Source of the DNA: Tragulus kanchil
Taxonomy: Eukaryota > Chordata > Mammalia > Artiodactyla > Tragulidae
Length of the DNA: 64,000 nucleotides
Direction of reading: 5' to 3'
Assembly (NCBI GenBank): GCA_022376925.1
Contig: JAIOJX010000006.1
Span: 58,613,394 to 58,677,393 of the forward strand
The translations under genes and the position numbers were made by a program. Shown piece by piece: positions 12,061 through 23,718 of the stretch (within the stretch, counting starts at the first letter, position 1; the number at the start of each line of letters is the position of its first letter). The notes below the pieces were generated by a model, which saw only the letters and a list, made by a program, of their open reading frames with translations, ran no database searches and was not told the DNA's origin.

Positions 12061-12426
12061 AGAGAAAAAAAAAAAAAGCCTAGCATGCAAGGCAGAGATC
12101 TACTTTCTAGGATGGAGAATGCATGAAGAGGAACATGTTTGAGGTTCCAAGTGATAGATTCACTCTTAAAATGTTGAGTTTTGAATATAAATCTGAAATT
12201 CAATAGTTACTATGCAAATGAGTCATACAAATGAGAAAAAGACCATAAGTTTTATTGACTTTATTTATTGAGTGCGATTAAATAACTGGTTCAGTTCTTG
12301 TTTAGGGAAACTCAGTGAGAGAATTTCCTACAGAGAACTCCTGCTATTATTGACCTTAAACAGTTCAATGACAAACAGATAGAATTAAAAAAAGAATCAA
12401 ACATCAGGTTTGATATAGACAATAAA

Positions 12427-12637
12427 GGGCTTCCCTAATGGCTCAGACAGTAAAGAATTTGCCTGCAATGCAGGAAGCCTGAATTTGACCCCTGCTCAGG
12501 AAGATCCTCTGCAGAAGGGAATGGCAAACTATTCCCATATTCTTGCCTGGAGAATTCCATGGACAGAGGAACCTGGTGGGCTACAGTCCATGAGGTCACA
12601 AAAAGTCAGACATGACTTAGAAATTGAGTACAATAGA
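12427..12637 (+). mobile_element. Bov-tA SINE (copy D2 of 11,335-11,545)
   Basis: Same insertion in the second copy of overlap pair D. A few substitutions lie just downstream ('tttctacaatag' versus 'tttatacactag'). Confidence 0.88.
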
Positions 12638-12912
12638 GATAATACAAAAAAAAAATGTGAACACATGAAAGAGGGGTTTATACACTAGAGATTAGCTATG
12701 TAGAAAAAGATTTCTTGAAGCTATTATAGTTATGTTGTTAACTGAAGGATGAACACACAATACACAATAAATGTTTGAGCTTGAGGAAATACCATTTGCA
12801 GAGGTTTCAAGACCAGGTTTTCGTAGGACTCAAAATCTTAAGACTGTTTTCACTGGGACTTGGTATTTTGGGGGAAGTGGACTGCATAATAGTATGTGAA
12901 AAGCAATCAAGA

Positions 12913-15215
12913 GATGGATTGCTAAACATCATTAAAGGAATTTGAACTTTATAAGAAAGGTAAAGAAAATCATAGAGTAAATTCTAATTAGGAATGGAAA
13001 TTTACAGAGGTAAAGTGACTAAGAACAGACCCCAAAGGGGAGTACCTGCAATTTAAGAGAGGTTAAAAAGTCTATGAATGAAATGAAAAATAAGAAATCA
13101 CAAATTTATGTTTCAGTTTGTTTCTTCATCAATTTAGCATTTAGTATTACTGTTTTTGTTGTTTAGTCGTTAAGGCATGTCTGACTCTTTGTGGCCCCAT
13201 GTACTGCAGCATGTCAGATTCCTCTGTGCTCCACTATCTCCCAACGTTTGTTCAAATTCATGTGCACCGAGTCCATGGTACTATCTAATTATCTCATCCT
13301 CGTTGTCCCCTTCTCCTTTGCCTTCAATCTTTCCCAATATCAATGTCTTTTCCAATGAGCTGGCTCTTCACATCAGGTGGCTGAGGTATCGGAGCTTCAA
13401 TTTCATCATCAGTCCTTCCAATGAATATTCAGAGTTATTTCCTTGAGCATCCACTGGTTTGATCTCCTTGGAGTCCAAAGGACTCTCAAGAGTCTTCTCT
13501 AGCTCTACATTCAAAATATCAATTCTTTCACCCTTAACCTTCTCTAATGGTCCAACTCTCACAACCATACATGACTATTGGAAAAACCATAGCTTTGACT
13601 ACTTGGACCTTCATTGGCAAAGTGATGCTTCTTCTTTTTAATATGCTATAATGGTTTGTCATAGCTTTTCTTCCAAGGAGAAAGCGCTTTTTAAAATTTT
13701 TCTGGCTGCAGTCATCATCTGCAATGATTTTGGAGCCCAAGAAAATAAAATCTGTCACTGCTTCCTCTTTTCCCCTATTTGCCATGAAGTGATGGGATTA
13801 GATGTCATGATTGTAATTTTTTCAATTTTGAGTTTCAAGTCAGTTCTTTATCCCTCCTCTTTCACTCTCATGAGAAGGTTTTTGTTTCTCTTCACTTTTT
13901 GCCATTAGAGTGGTATCATCTGCATATCTGAGACTATTAATATTTCTCCTGGAAATATTGATTCCAGCTTGTGATTCATCCATCTGATCATTATGCAGGA
14001 TGTACTCTGCATATAAGTTAAATAATCAGGGTGCCAATATACAGCCTCATCATACCCCTTTCCTGATGGATTGCTAAACATCATTAAACGAATTTGAACT
14101 TTATAAGAAAGGTAAAGAAAATCATAGAGTAAATTCTAATTAGGAATGGAAATTTACAGAGGTAAAGTGACTAAGAACAGACCCCAAAGGGGAGTACCTG
14201 CAATTTAAGAGAGGTTAAAAAGTCTATGAATGAAATGAAAAATAAGAAATCACAAATTTATGTTTCAGTTTGTTTCTTCATCAATTTAGCATTTAGTATT
14301 ACTGTTTTTGTTGTTTAGTCGTTAAGGCATGTCTGACTCTTTGTGGCCCCATGTACTGCAGCATGTCAGATTCCTCTGTGCTCCACTATCTCCCAACGTT
14401 TGTTCAAATTCATGTGCACCGAGTCCATGGTACTATCTAATTATCTCATCCTCGTTGTCCCCTTCTCCTTTGCCTTCAATCTTTCCCAATATCAATGTCT
14501 TTTCCAATGAGCTGGCTCTTCACATCAGGTGGCTGAGGTATCGGAGCTTCAATTTCATCATCAGTCCTTCCAATGAATATTCAGAGTTATTTCCTTGAGC
14601 ATCCACTGGTTTGATCTCCTTGGAGTCCAAAGGACTCTCAAGAGTCTTCTCTAGCTCTACATTCAAAATATCAATTCTTTCACCCTTAACCTTCTCTAAT
14701 GGTCCAACTCTCACAACCATACATGACTATTGGAAAAACCATAGCTTTGACTACTTGGACCTTCATTGGCAAAGTGATGCTTCTTCTTTTTAATATGCTA
14801 TAATGGTTTGTCATAGCTTTTCTTCCAAGGAGAAAGCGCTTTTTAAAATTTTTCTGGCTGCAGTCATCATCTGCAATGATTTTGGAGCCCAAGAAAATAA
14901 AATCTGTCACTGCTTCCTCTTTTCCCCTATTTGCCATGAAGTGATGGGATTAGATGTCATGATTGTAATTTTTTCAATTTTGAGTTTCAAGTCAGTTCTT
15001 TATCCCTCCTCTTTCACTCTCATGAGAAGGTTTTTGTTTCTCTTCACTTTTTGCCATTAGAGTGGTATCATCTGCATATCTGAGACTATTAATATTTCTC
15101 CTGGAAATATTGATTCCAGCTTGTGATTCATCCATCTGATCATTATGCAGGATGTACTCTGCATATAAGTTAAATAATCAGGGTGCCAATATACAGCCTC
15201 ATCATACCCCTTTCC
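12913..15215. repeat. Overlap pair E (12,913-14,063 / 14,065-15,215)
   Basis: Direct duplication with constant shift 1,152 and almost no differences (one G/C near 14,089). It begins in copy D2, so 12,913-13,152 also occurs three times. Confidence 0.97.
13153..14063 (-). mobile_element. BovB (RTE) LINE, 3' part
   Basis: The minus strand encodes the C-terminal end of the BovB reverse transcriptase. A frame at 13,534-13,785 includes 'FIFLGSKI' and 'VMYGCESWTI', the standard BovB signatures. The plus strand shows the usual reverse text ('gactctttgtggccccatg', 'acatgactattggaaaaac'). The element is 5'-truncated and broken, without a coding-competent ORF, and continues in the next piece to 15,345. 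Confidence 0.93.
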
Positions 15216-15345
15216 CTATTTTGAACCAGTCAGTTGTTCCATGTCCCAGTCTACCTGTTTCTTCCTGATCTTCATACAGGTTTCTCAGGAGACAGGCAAG
15301 GTGGTCTGATATTCCCATCAGTTTAAGAGTTTTCCTTATAAAGAT
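14305..15345 (-). mobile_element. BovB LINE 3' part (copy E2, with further 5' sequence)
   Basis: Same BovB as 13,153-14,063, carried by copy E2. It extends about 130 bp farther toward the element's 5' side (text around 'tacctgtttcttcctgatc'). The insertion is therefore about 1.04 kb after collapsing the overlap. Confidence 0.92.
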
Positions 15346-16374
15346 TTCTATCTCATAAACTTTTATACTAAAAATTGTCTCACAATGTAAAATATTGTAT
15401 AAAAATTAATTACATTTATTTCATGAGTAATAATATTAAAATTAAAAATATTTATAGGAGTATAAGCTTTATTAGTAAGGTATTAATATATTATTACCAC
15501 TACTACTAATAAAAATGGTAACAGAAATAAGAGTAATAGCTATAACTTATATACTTTTATGTATTTTTATATATAACTGTATAATCGCTCCATGTATAAC
15601 TCTTAGTGACCCAGTGAATTTGATTATTAATATTATTTTTCAGACTAGCAAATTGAGATCTGACTGTGTTAAGGAACATCTAATAAATAATAAATTTTGA
15701 TTTTGAATTCAGACAACATAATATTCTTAGGACTATTATCCATGGGCAAAATCTGGGTTATAGAACTGAAAGGATACTGAAATGATTTCTATTTAAAAAT
15801 GCAAATGATTGTCAGCACTGTCATAGACTAAACTAAGGAAGCTATATCTAAAAATTCTTTTCCATTTCTTCACATAGTAAGTTACTGTTTTCCATAGTTC
15901 TAATATGTTATGGCATGATAAATAAACTGTAAGTTGAGTAAATGTTACCTCTGACATAAGCATTACATTGTAAGGATTTCAAACTTAATTGTGCATTGTC
16001 ATTACATGTACATTTTGTTCCATTTTGTATGCTATGAGGAAGATTGAGACACTGCAAATTATCTTGAGGTACTGTGTTTAATCAGAACTCTAACTTTTCA
16101 TCAGGCTTTAAATAAGCAACTGTTTCTTTCTTTCTTTTTTCTTTTTTTTTTTTTTTGCTATTACAGATAAGCAACATTTTTTAAACAAGAAAGTTGTCAG
16201 AAGATTGCAAGTCATTTGCAAACATATTACTTTAGAAAGCTGTGGGTCACTGAAAAGTTGTAACTGTGAAAAACTTATGTAGTTTGACTTTTTAGGATAA
16301 AAAATTGCTAAAATATTATACCCACTTTCCATTACTTTAAGGGTTCTCAAGAAAAGTGTTCCCTTCTCTTTCTC
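15346..16374. other. Unassigned AT-rich DNA with possible old MIR
   Basis: 15,590-15,720 ('gacccagtgaatttgattat', 'cagactagcaaattgagatc') weakly resembles a reversed MIR. A CTTT/poly-T tract lies at 16,126-16,158. No gene is seen. Confidence 0.4.
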
Positions 16375-17300
16375 CTCAGTTCAATTCAGTTCAGTTCAAT
16401 TCAGTTGCTCAATCACTTCCAAATCTTTGCGACTCCATGGACTGCATTACACCAGGTCTCCCTGTTCCTCATCATCTCCTGGAGCCTGCTCAAACTCATG
16501 TTCATTGACTCAGTGATTCCACTGAACCTTCTAGTCCTCCACTGTCTCCTTTTCTTTTGCCTTCTATTTTTCCCAGCATCAGGCTCTTTTCCAATGAGTC
16601 AAGCTTTTTGCACCACGTAACCAGAGTATTGGAGCTTTAGCTTCAACATCAGTCCTTCCAATGAGTCTTCAGGGTTGATTTCCTTTCGGATTGACTGGTT
16701 TGACCTCCTTGAACTCCAAAGAACTCTCAAGAGTCTTCTCCAACACCATAGTTCAAAGACCTTGATTCTTCAGCTCTCAGTCTTTTTTATGGTCCTACTC
16801 TCACATCCATACATGACTACTGGGAAAACCATAGCTTTGAATGTATGGACTTAGGTTGGCAAAGTGATGTCTCTTCTTTTGAATATGTTGTACAGGATTG
16901 TCAGAACTTTCATTCCAAAGAGCAAGCGTTTTTTAATTTCATGGTTACAGATACCATCTGTAGAGATTTTGGAGTCCAAGAAAATAAAATCTGTCACTGT
17001 TTCCATTGTTTGCCCATCTATTTGTCATGAAGTATTGGGACCAGATGAAGTGATCTTCATTTTTTGAATGTTGACTTTTAGGCCAGCTTTTTCAGTCTCC
17101 TCATTCAACTTCATTAAGAGGCTTCTTAGTTCCTCTTTACTTTCTGCCATAAGGGTGGTATCATCTGCATTCCTGAAGTTATTGCTATTTTTTCTGGCAA
17201 ACTTGATTCTACCTCATGCTTAATCCAGACTGGCATTTCACTTGATATGCTCTGCATATATTTCACATGATGTGCTCTGCATGATGTGCTCCTCAAATGT
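16375..17300 (-). mobile_element. BovB (RTE) LINE, 3' part
   Basis: A second, more diverged BovB in the same orientation. It starts with the terminal (TCAGTT)n-like tail of BovB ('cagttcaattcagttcagtt') and runs through 'catccatacatgactactgg' and 'gattttggagtccaag'. It decays near 17,300. Its 5'-most portion recurs at 18,194-18,440 in copy F2. Confidence 0.9.
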
Positions 17301-19267
17301 GACTGAATCACTCTATTGACAGGTTCAACAGATGCTCATGGCTCTATCACAGCAAAACGTTTTTAACATTTTTTTTAAAATGTATTGAAATGATCACCGT
17401 AAGAGAAAACTAGAATTCTGTTAGACTCCTATACATGTATTTTGTAATCTGTTTCTTAAATTTCCACTGGGCTAGGCATAATAACCTTTTTAGTGACTAG
17501 GAATTCCAAAGCTCTTATCTAAATTTGTTCTTTTAATACTTTACTTATTTATATATCTTATTGAAGTATATCTGACTTTTAATATTATATTATTTTCAAG
17601 TGTACAATATAGTGATTCAATATTTTTTAAGATTATACTCTATTTAAAATTATTATAAAATAAAAACTAGATTTCCCTGTGCTGTACTATATACCCTTGT
17701 TCCTTATTTGTTTTGTACATTGCAGCTTCTATCTCATACCTCTAACTTGCCCTCACCCTTACTCTCTTCCCACTCTTAACCACTACTTTGTTCTCTGTAC
17801 CTGTGAGTCTATTTCTGTTTTTTCTTTTTTTTCATGTACATTGGTTTATTTCACTTTTTATTTTCCATGTATAAATAATAATATGTGATATTGTGTTTCT
17901 CTGACTTATTTCACTGATCATAATATACTCTAAGTACATCTAGGTTGTTGCAAAGGGCAGAATTTTATTTCTTTTTGTGACTGAGTATTATCTTCTTGAT
18001 CCTTTCATCTACTGACGGACACTTAGTTTACTTCCACATTTCAATTATTGCAAATAATTCTGTTATATACATTAGAGTGTATGTGCTTTTCTTAAAATTA
18101 ATGTTTTGTGTTCTTCAGGTGTATTTGCAGCTTTATTGTATGTACTGAGTCAGAAATCTTTATACTTTCAATAATGATGCCCCCCAACTTTTTCATTTTT
18201 GAATGTTAAACTTTTAGGCCAGCTTTTTCTGTCTCCTCATTCAACTTCATTAAGAGGCTTCTTAGTTCCTCTTTACTTTCTGCCATAAGGGTGGTATCAT
18301 CTGCATTCCTGAAGTTATTGCTATTTTTTCTGGCAAACTTGATTCTACCTCATGCTTAATCCAGACTGGCATTTCACTTGATATGCTCTGCATATATTTC
18401 ACATGATGTGCTCTGCATGATGTGCTCCTCAAATGTGACTGAATCACTCTATTGACAGGTTCAACAGATGCTCATGGCTCTATCACAGCAAAACGTTTTT
18501 AACATTTTTTTTAAAATGTATTGAAATGATCACCGTAAGAGAAAACTAGAATTCTGTTAGACTCCTATACATGTATTTTGTAATCTGTTTCTTAAATTTC
18601 CACTGGGCTAGGCATAATAACCTTTTTAGTGACTAGGAATTCCAAAGCTCTTATCTAAATTTGTTCTTTTAATACTTTACTTATTTATATATCTTATTGA
18701 AGTATATCTGACTTTTAATATTATATTATTTTCAAGTGTACAATATAGTGATTCAATATTTTTTAAGATTATACTCTATTTAAAATTATTATAAAATAAA
18801 AACTAGATTTCCCTGTGCTGTACTATATACCCTTGTTCCTTATTTGTTTTGTACATTGCAGCTTCTATCTCATACCTCTAACTTGCCCTCACCCTTACTC
18901 TCTTCCCACTCTTAACCACTACTTTGTTCTCTGTACCTGTGAGTCTATTTCTGTTTTTTCTTTTTTTTCATGTACATTGGTTTATTTCACTTTTTATTTT
19001 CCATGTATAAATAATAATATGTGATATTGTGTTTCTCTGACTTATTTCACTGATCATAATATACTCTAAGTACATCTAGGTTGTTGCAAAGGGCAGAATT
19101 TTATTTCTTTTTGTGACTGAGTATTATCTTCTTGATCCTTTCATCTACTGACGGACACTTAGTTTACTTCCACATTTCAATTATTGCAAATAATTCTGTT
19201 ATATACATTAGAGTGTATGTGCTTTTCTTAAAATTAATGTTTTGTGTTCTTCAGGTGTATTTGCAGC
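17075..19267. repeat. Overlap pair F (17,075-18,131 / 18,211-19,267)
   Basis: Direct duplication with constant shift 1,136. Between the clean copies are about 80 bases: 18,132-18,193 is a gappy version of 19,268-19,345, and 18,194-18,210 a noisy version of about 17,058-17,074. Both piece ends look error-rich. Confidence 0.97.
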
Positions 19268-20880
19268 AGTAGAATTGTTACATTGTATGGTAACTCTGTT
19301 TTTAGGTTTTTCGAGAAATCTTTATACTACTTTCAATAATGATGCACCAATTTACATTTCCACCAACAGTGTACTAGGGCTTTTTTATTCACATTCTCAT
19401 TGGCATTTGTTATTTGTAGAATTTTTGATGAAAGCTCTTCTGACAGGTGTGAGGTAATAGCTTCCTATGGTCTTCATTTGTAGTTCTCTGATTATTAGTA
19501 ATATGGAGAATTTTTGAAAAATTAGCTTATTGTCCTTCTGTAGGTCTTCTTTAGAAAAATATCTATTCAGGTCTCTTGCTGATTTTTAATTAGGTTTTTT
19601 GCTTTGTTGATATTCAATTGTATGAGCTGTTTATATATTTGAGATATTAATGCTGTATCAATCATATTATTTGCATGTCATTTTCTCCCATTTAGTAGAT
19701 TGTCTTTTTGTTTTGTTGATGATTTCCTTTGTTGTGCAAAAGCTTTTAAGTTTAATTAGGTCTCATTTTTACTTTTTGTTTTTGTTTTCTTTACCTCAGG
19801 AGACAAATCAAGAAAATATAACTTATGTAACTATGTTTGCAATTATATTATATGTAGCTATATCTATAATTTATAGCTATAATTAAGTAACAATTTATGT
19901 AAAGGGTTCTAGGCAAAACTGTATATATTCTTCTAGGAAATTTATGGTTTCTCATCTTTAATCCAATTTGAGCATATTTTTGTATGTGAGATAAGAAAAT
20001 ATTCTAATTTTGTGCTTTCACATGTAACTTGGTTTCTCACAGCCACTTATTGATGAAACACTTTTTTCCCACTGTAGAGTCTTGCCTCTGCTTTGTAGAT
20101 TAACTGATTATAAATTTATTTCTGGATTGTTTATAGGTTCTCTTATTTCTGGGTTCTCTATGTTCCATTGATCTATGTGTCTATTACTGTGTCAGTAAAG
20201 TACTGTTTAGATCATCGTAACTTTTTAGTATAGTCTGAAGTCAGGGAGCATGATATCTCCAGCTTTGTTCATTTTTCTCAAGAGTTGGTAATTTGGGATC
20301 TTTTTTGGTTCCATATAAATTATAGTGTTATTTATTCTAGTTTCATGAGAAATATGGATATTTTTATAGGAATTGCATTAACTATGTAGATTTCTCTAGG
20401 TAGAATGGGCTTTTTAACAAAATTAATTCTTCCAATCTAAGAACACAAGATATCTTTTCATTTAATTTTCAAATTCCTTCATCAATGTTTTATAGTCTTC
20501 AAAGTATGTCTTTCACCTCTTTGGTTAACTTTATTCCCAGGTACTTTATGTTTTTCCTAGATTGTAAATCGTGTTTTCCCTCTAAATTCTCCTGGTAGTT
20601 CATTATTCACAAATGAAAAAGTAATAGATATTATATTGTATTATACATTTCCTGATTTATGAGTTCTAATTTTTTTGATAGAGGCTGTAGGATTTTCTCT
20701 TTTTGGAACCATGTCATCTGCAAATAGTGACAGTTTACTTCTTACTTTCTAATTAGGATGATTTTTATTTCTTTTTATTTTCTGAGATTGTGACTAGGAC
20801 TTCCTATATCATGTTAAATTGAAAGAGTGAGAATGGAATATGTATTGTCATTGCTTGTTGTCTTGTAAATTTTCTCTAAG
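17500..20880 (-). mobile_element. Old L1 (3'UTR and ORF2 part)
   Basis: Read on the minus strand, an ancient L1 3'UTR and ORF2. The plus-strand text shows the usual reverse phrases: 'cactacttt gttctctgtac', 'ctgacttatttcactgatc', 'ttacatttccaccaacagtg' and 'catctgcaaatagtgacag'. No frame is intact. The 3'UTR and its flank are doubled by overlap pair F. Confidence 0.8.
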
Positions 20881-23043
20881 AAAGATAAGCTAATAATCCT
20901 TTGGATGTTTCCTTGTATGTAACTCTTGTTTTCCTCTTGCTGCCTTTTAGAATTATATCTTTAACTTCTGCCATTTTAATTATGTTGTGTCTTGGTGTGA
21001 GCTGTTTTGGTTCATCTTTTTTGTGCCCCTCTGTGCTTCCTCTACATTCCTGACTGTCTTCTATCTCTCTAATTCTGGGGCCTATAATGTGATTTATTGG
21101 TACAATTCATATTTACTTAGAGCCCTCTTAAATTCTTCTTATTTTTAATTTTTTGTCTTTTTTGTTGTTGTTTTAATTGAATGATTTCCATTTGTCTACC
21201 TTTCAGATCAATCAAGTATTCTTCTATATCACCTGGCCTGCTATGAAATGCTTCTAATGTATTTTCCATTTCAGTTATTGCACTGTTCAATTCTGACTGC
21301 TTCTTTTTTGTATTTTCTAGTTTCTTGTTATAATTCTTCCCAAACTTACCTATTTCAGTTGGCATTCTTATTATTACTCTTTTCCCTAATTCAGTTAACA
21401 TCCTTATTACTAATGCTTTGAACTTTATAAGTAGCTTGTTTCATTAGTTTTTTTTTCTTTTTTCTTTTCCTTTTTTTTTTCCCCTGCTCTTTCAATTGAA
21501 ACAAAATCCTGTGTCTTCTCATTATGCTTATTTTCTCTGACTCTATGAAATTAGGTGAAACAGGTACCTCTGGCAGTATTGAAGGAGGCTGTCTTCGTGT
21601 GAGAGTGTCTGTGAGTATAGTTTGCATTTGCCCAGTGATTTTGTTGGTAGAGCTGAATCTGATGTGAACACAACAGAAATGTCTTTCCCAGGGTGTGCTG
21701 GTAGCTATCACCTTGGATGGAGATGGGGCTTGACATGCAATGGCTAGGCCAGAGTTAGTGTAGCTGTGGCTTCTTCTCTGCTCAGTGGCCTTCACTGTCC
21801 TATCTAGGTTGGGAGGTGAGTCCTAAGTTTCTGGAGCATATGTCCTAATGGCTAAATCCGAGCTGGCTCCATTCCCTTTAAGTGCTTACTCTGCAAACTA
21901 GTGACACTTGCACCTTTGCTCCTATATCATGTTAAATTGAAAGAGTGAGAATGGAATATGTATTGTCATTGCTTGTTGTCTTGTAAATTTTCTCTAAGAA
22001 AGATAAGCTAATAATCCTTTGGATGTTTCCTTGTATGTAACTCTTGTTTTCCTCTTGCTGCCTTTTAGAATTATATCTTTAACTTCTGCCATTTTAATTA
22101 TGTTGTGTCTTGGTGTGAGCTGTTTTGGTTCATCTTTTTTGTGCCCCTCTGTGCTTCCTCTACATTCCTGACTGTCTTCTATCTCTCTAATTCTGGGGCC
22201 TATAATGTGATTTATTGGTACAATTCATATTTACTTAGAGCCCTCTTAAATTCTTCTTATTTTTAATTTTTTGTCTTTTTTGTTGTTGTTTTAATTGAAT
22301 GATTTCCATTTGTCTACCTTTCAGATCAATCAAGTATTCTTCTATATCACCTGGCCTGCTATGAAATGCTTCTAATGTATTTTCCATTTCAGTTATTGCA
22401 CTGTTCAATTCTGACTGCTTCTTTTTTGTATTTTCTAGTTTCTTGTTATAATTCTTCCCAAACTTACCTATTTCAGTTGGCATTCTTATTATTACTCTTT
22501 TCCCTAATTCAGTTAACATCCTTATTACTAATGCTTTGAACTTTATAAGTAGCTTGTTTCATTAGTTTTTTTTTTCTTTTTTCTTTTCCTTTTTTTTTTC
22601 CCCTGCTCTTTCAATTGAAACAAAATCCTGTGTCTTCTCATTATGCTTATTTTCTCTGACTCTATGAAATTAGGTGAAACAGGTACCTCTGGCAGTATTG
22701 AAGGAGGCTGTCTTCGTGTGAGAGTGTCTGTGAGTATAGTTTGCATTTGCCCAGTGATTTTGTTGGTAGAGCTGAATCTGATGTGAACACAACAGAAATG
22801 TCTTTCCCAGGGTGTGCTGGTAGCTATCACCTTGGATGGAGATGGGGCTTGACATGCAATGGCTAGGCCAGAGTTAGGTGTAGCTGTGGCTTCTTCTCTG
22901 CTCAGTGGCCTTCACTGTCCTATCTAGGTTGGGAGGTGAGTCCTAAGTTTCTGGAGCATATGTCCTAATGGCTAAATCCGAGCTGGCTCCATTCCCTTTA
23001 AGTGCTTACTCTGCAAACTAGTGACACTTGCACCTTTGCTCCT
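20803..23043. repeat. Overlap pair G (20,803-21,923 / 21,921-23,043)
   Basis: Direct duplication with shift 1,118, drifting to 1,120 because of one poly-T length change and one inserted G ('gagttagtgtag' versus 'gagttaggtgtag'). The copies share 'cct' at the join. Confidence 0.97.
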
Positions 23044-23690
23044 AAGGGGAGCAATGCGGATTAAGAGGGGCTTGTGTGGATGATCCGCATGGGTCTTGGC
23101 ATGGGCTGTGGAAGTCCTGGCATAGTTGGAACCCCAAGCTGGTTCTGCTACACTGCCTATGAAAGTGCCATCATGCCTGCCTCTGCTCTGTTCTGATGCA
23201 GGTAAGGTTCTGAGCTGCCTTTGTCCCTCAGCTGAGCTCTTCCCTAAGCTGAAGCAGCCCTCACCAAGATTGGAGGAGTCACTCAGCTTCAGGTAGGCCA
23301 CTGGGAAACTGGGTAGTGATCCCCATGAAAGTCCAATATGCCCTCTCTGGTGAGTTTCAGGAGCAAGCAAGTTTGTGCTCCTCAAGAGTGGAGTCTAGGT
23401 TCTGCACAGCACTCTTTAACTCACACTGGTTCTACAAGCAGCCAGCCAGACTCCTCTTCTGTGTCCCTTCTTGGGAGTACAAGTTCCAACCTGACTGCTT
23501 CTCTTTACCTCATACCTGATTCTGTGTGAATATTTCTTATAATTTGGCAATCTTTCTGCCAGTCTCTACTGGCAGTGAGTTTGTAGTGAGAACTGTTGTA
23601 CATATAAGTGTATTTTTGATGTGTACTCTGAGGGAGGTGAGTTCTCTGTCCTCTGTCTCTGCCCCCATGATGTCTGCCTTCACCCAAACA
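20881..23690 (-). mobile_element. L1/HAL1-like LINE, ORF1 and 5'UTR
   Basis: A minus-strand frame at 21,117-21,401 (again 22,235-22,519) has an L1 ORF1-type coiled-coil segment with 'NSAITEMENTLEA'. Upstream on that strand is a GC-richer 5'UTR ending near 23,690 with the reverse of the usual L1 5' start. ORF1 lies directly next to the 20.8-kb RT text, so either much of ORF2 was deleted or two elements abut. HAL1 is my guess at the subfamily. Confidence 0.65.
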
Positions 23691-23718
23691 ATATTCTTAT
23701 TTTCTAAATACACAGTGT

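Larger units (their letters stand above)
10986..13152. repeat. Overlap pair D (10,986-12,060 / 12,078-13,152)
   Basis: Direct duplication with constant shift 1,092. The 17-base join is 'agag' plus an A-run. Copy D1 starts inside copy C2, so 10,986-11,438 is present three times in the window (also at 9,849 and 12,078). Confidence 0.97.

Noticed and set aside
13177..15060. Repeated 83-89-codon frames as paired small genes
   Set aside because: Both strands read BovB 3' sequence, doubled by overlap E.
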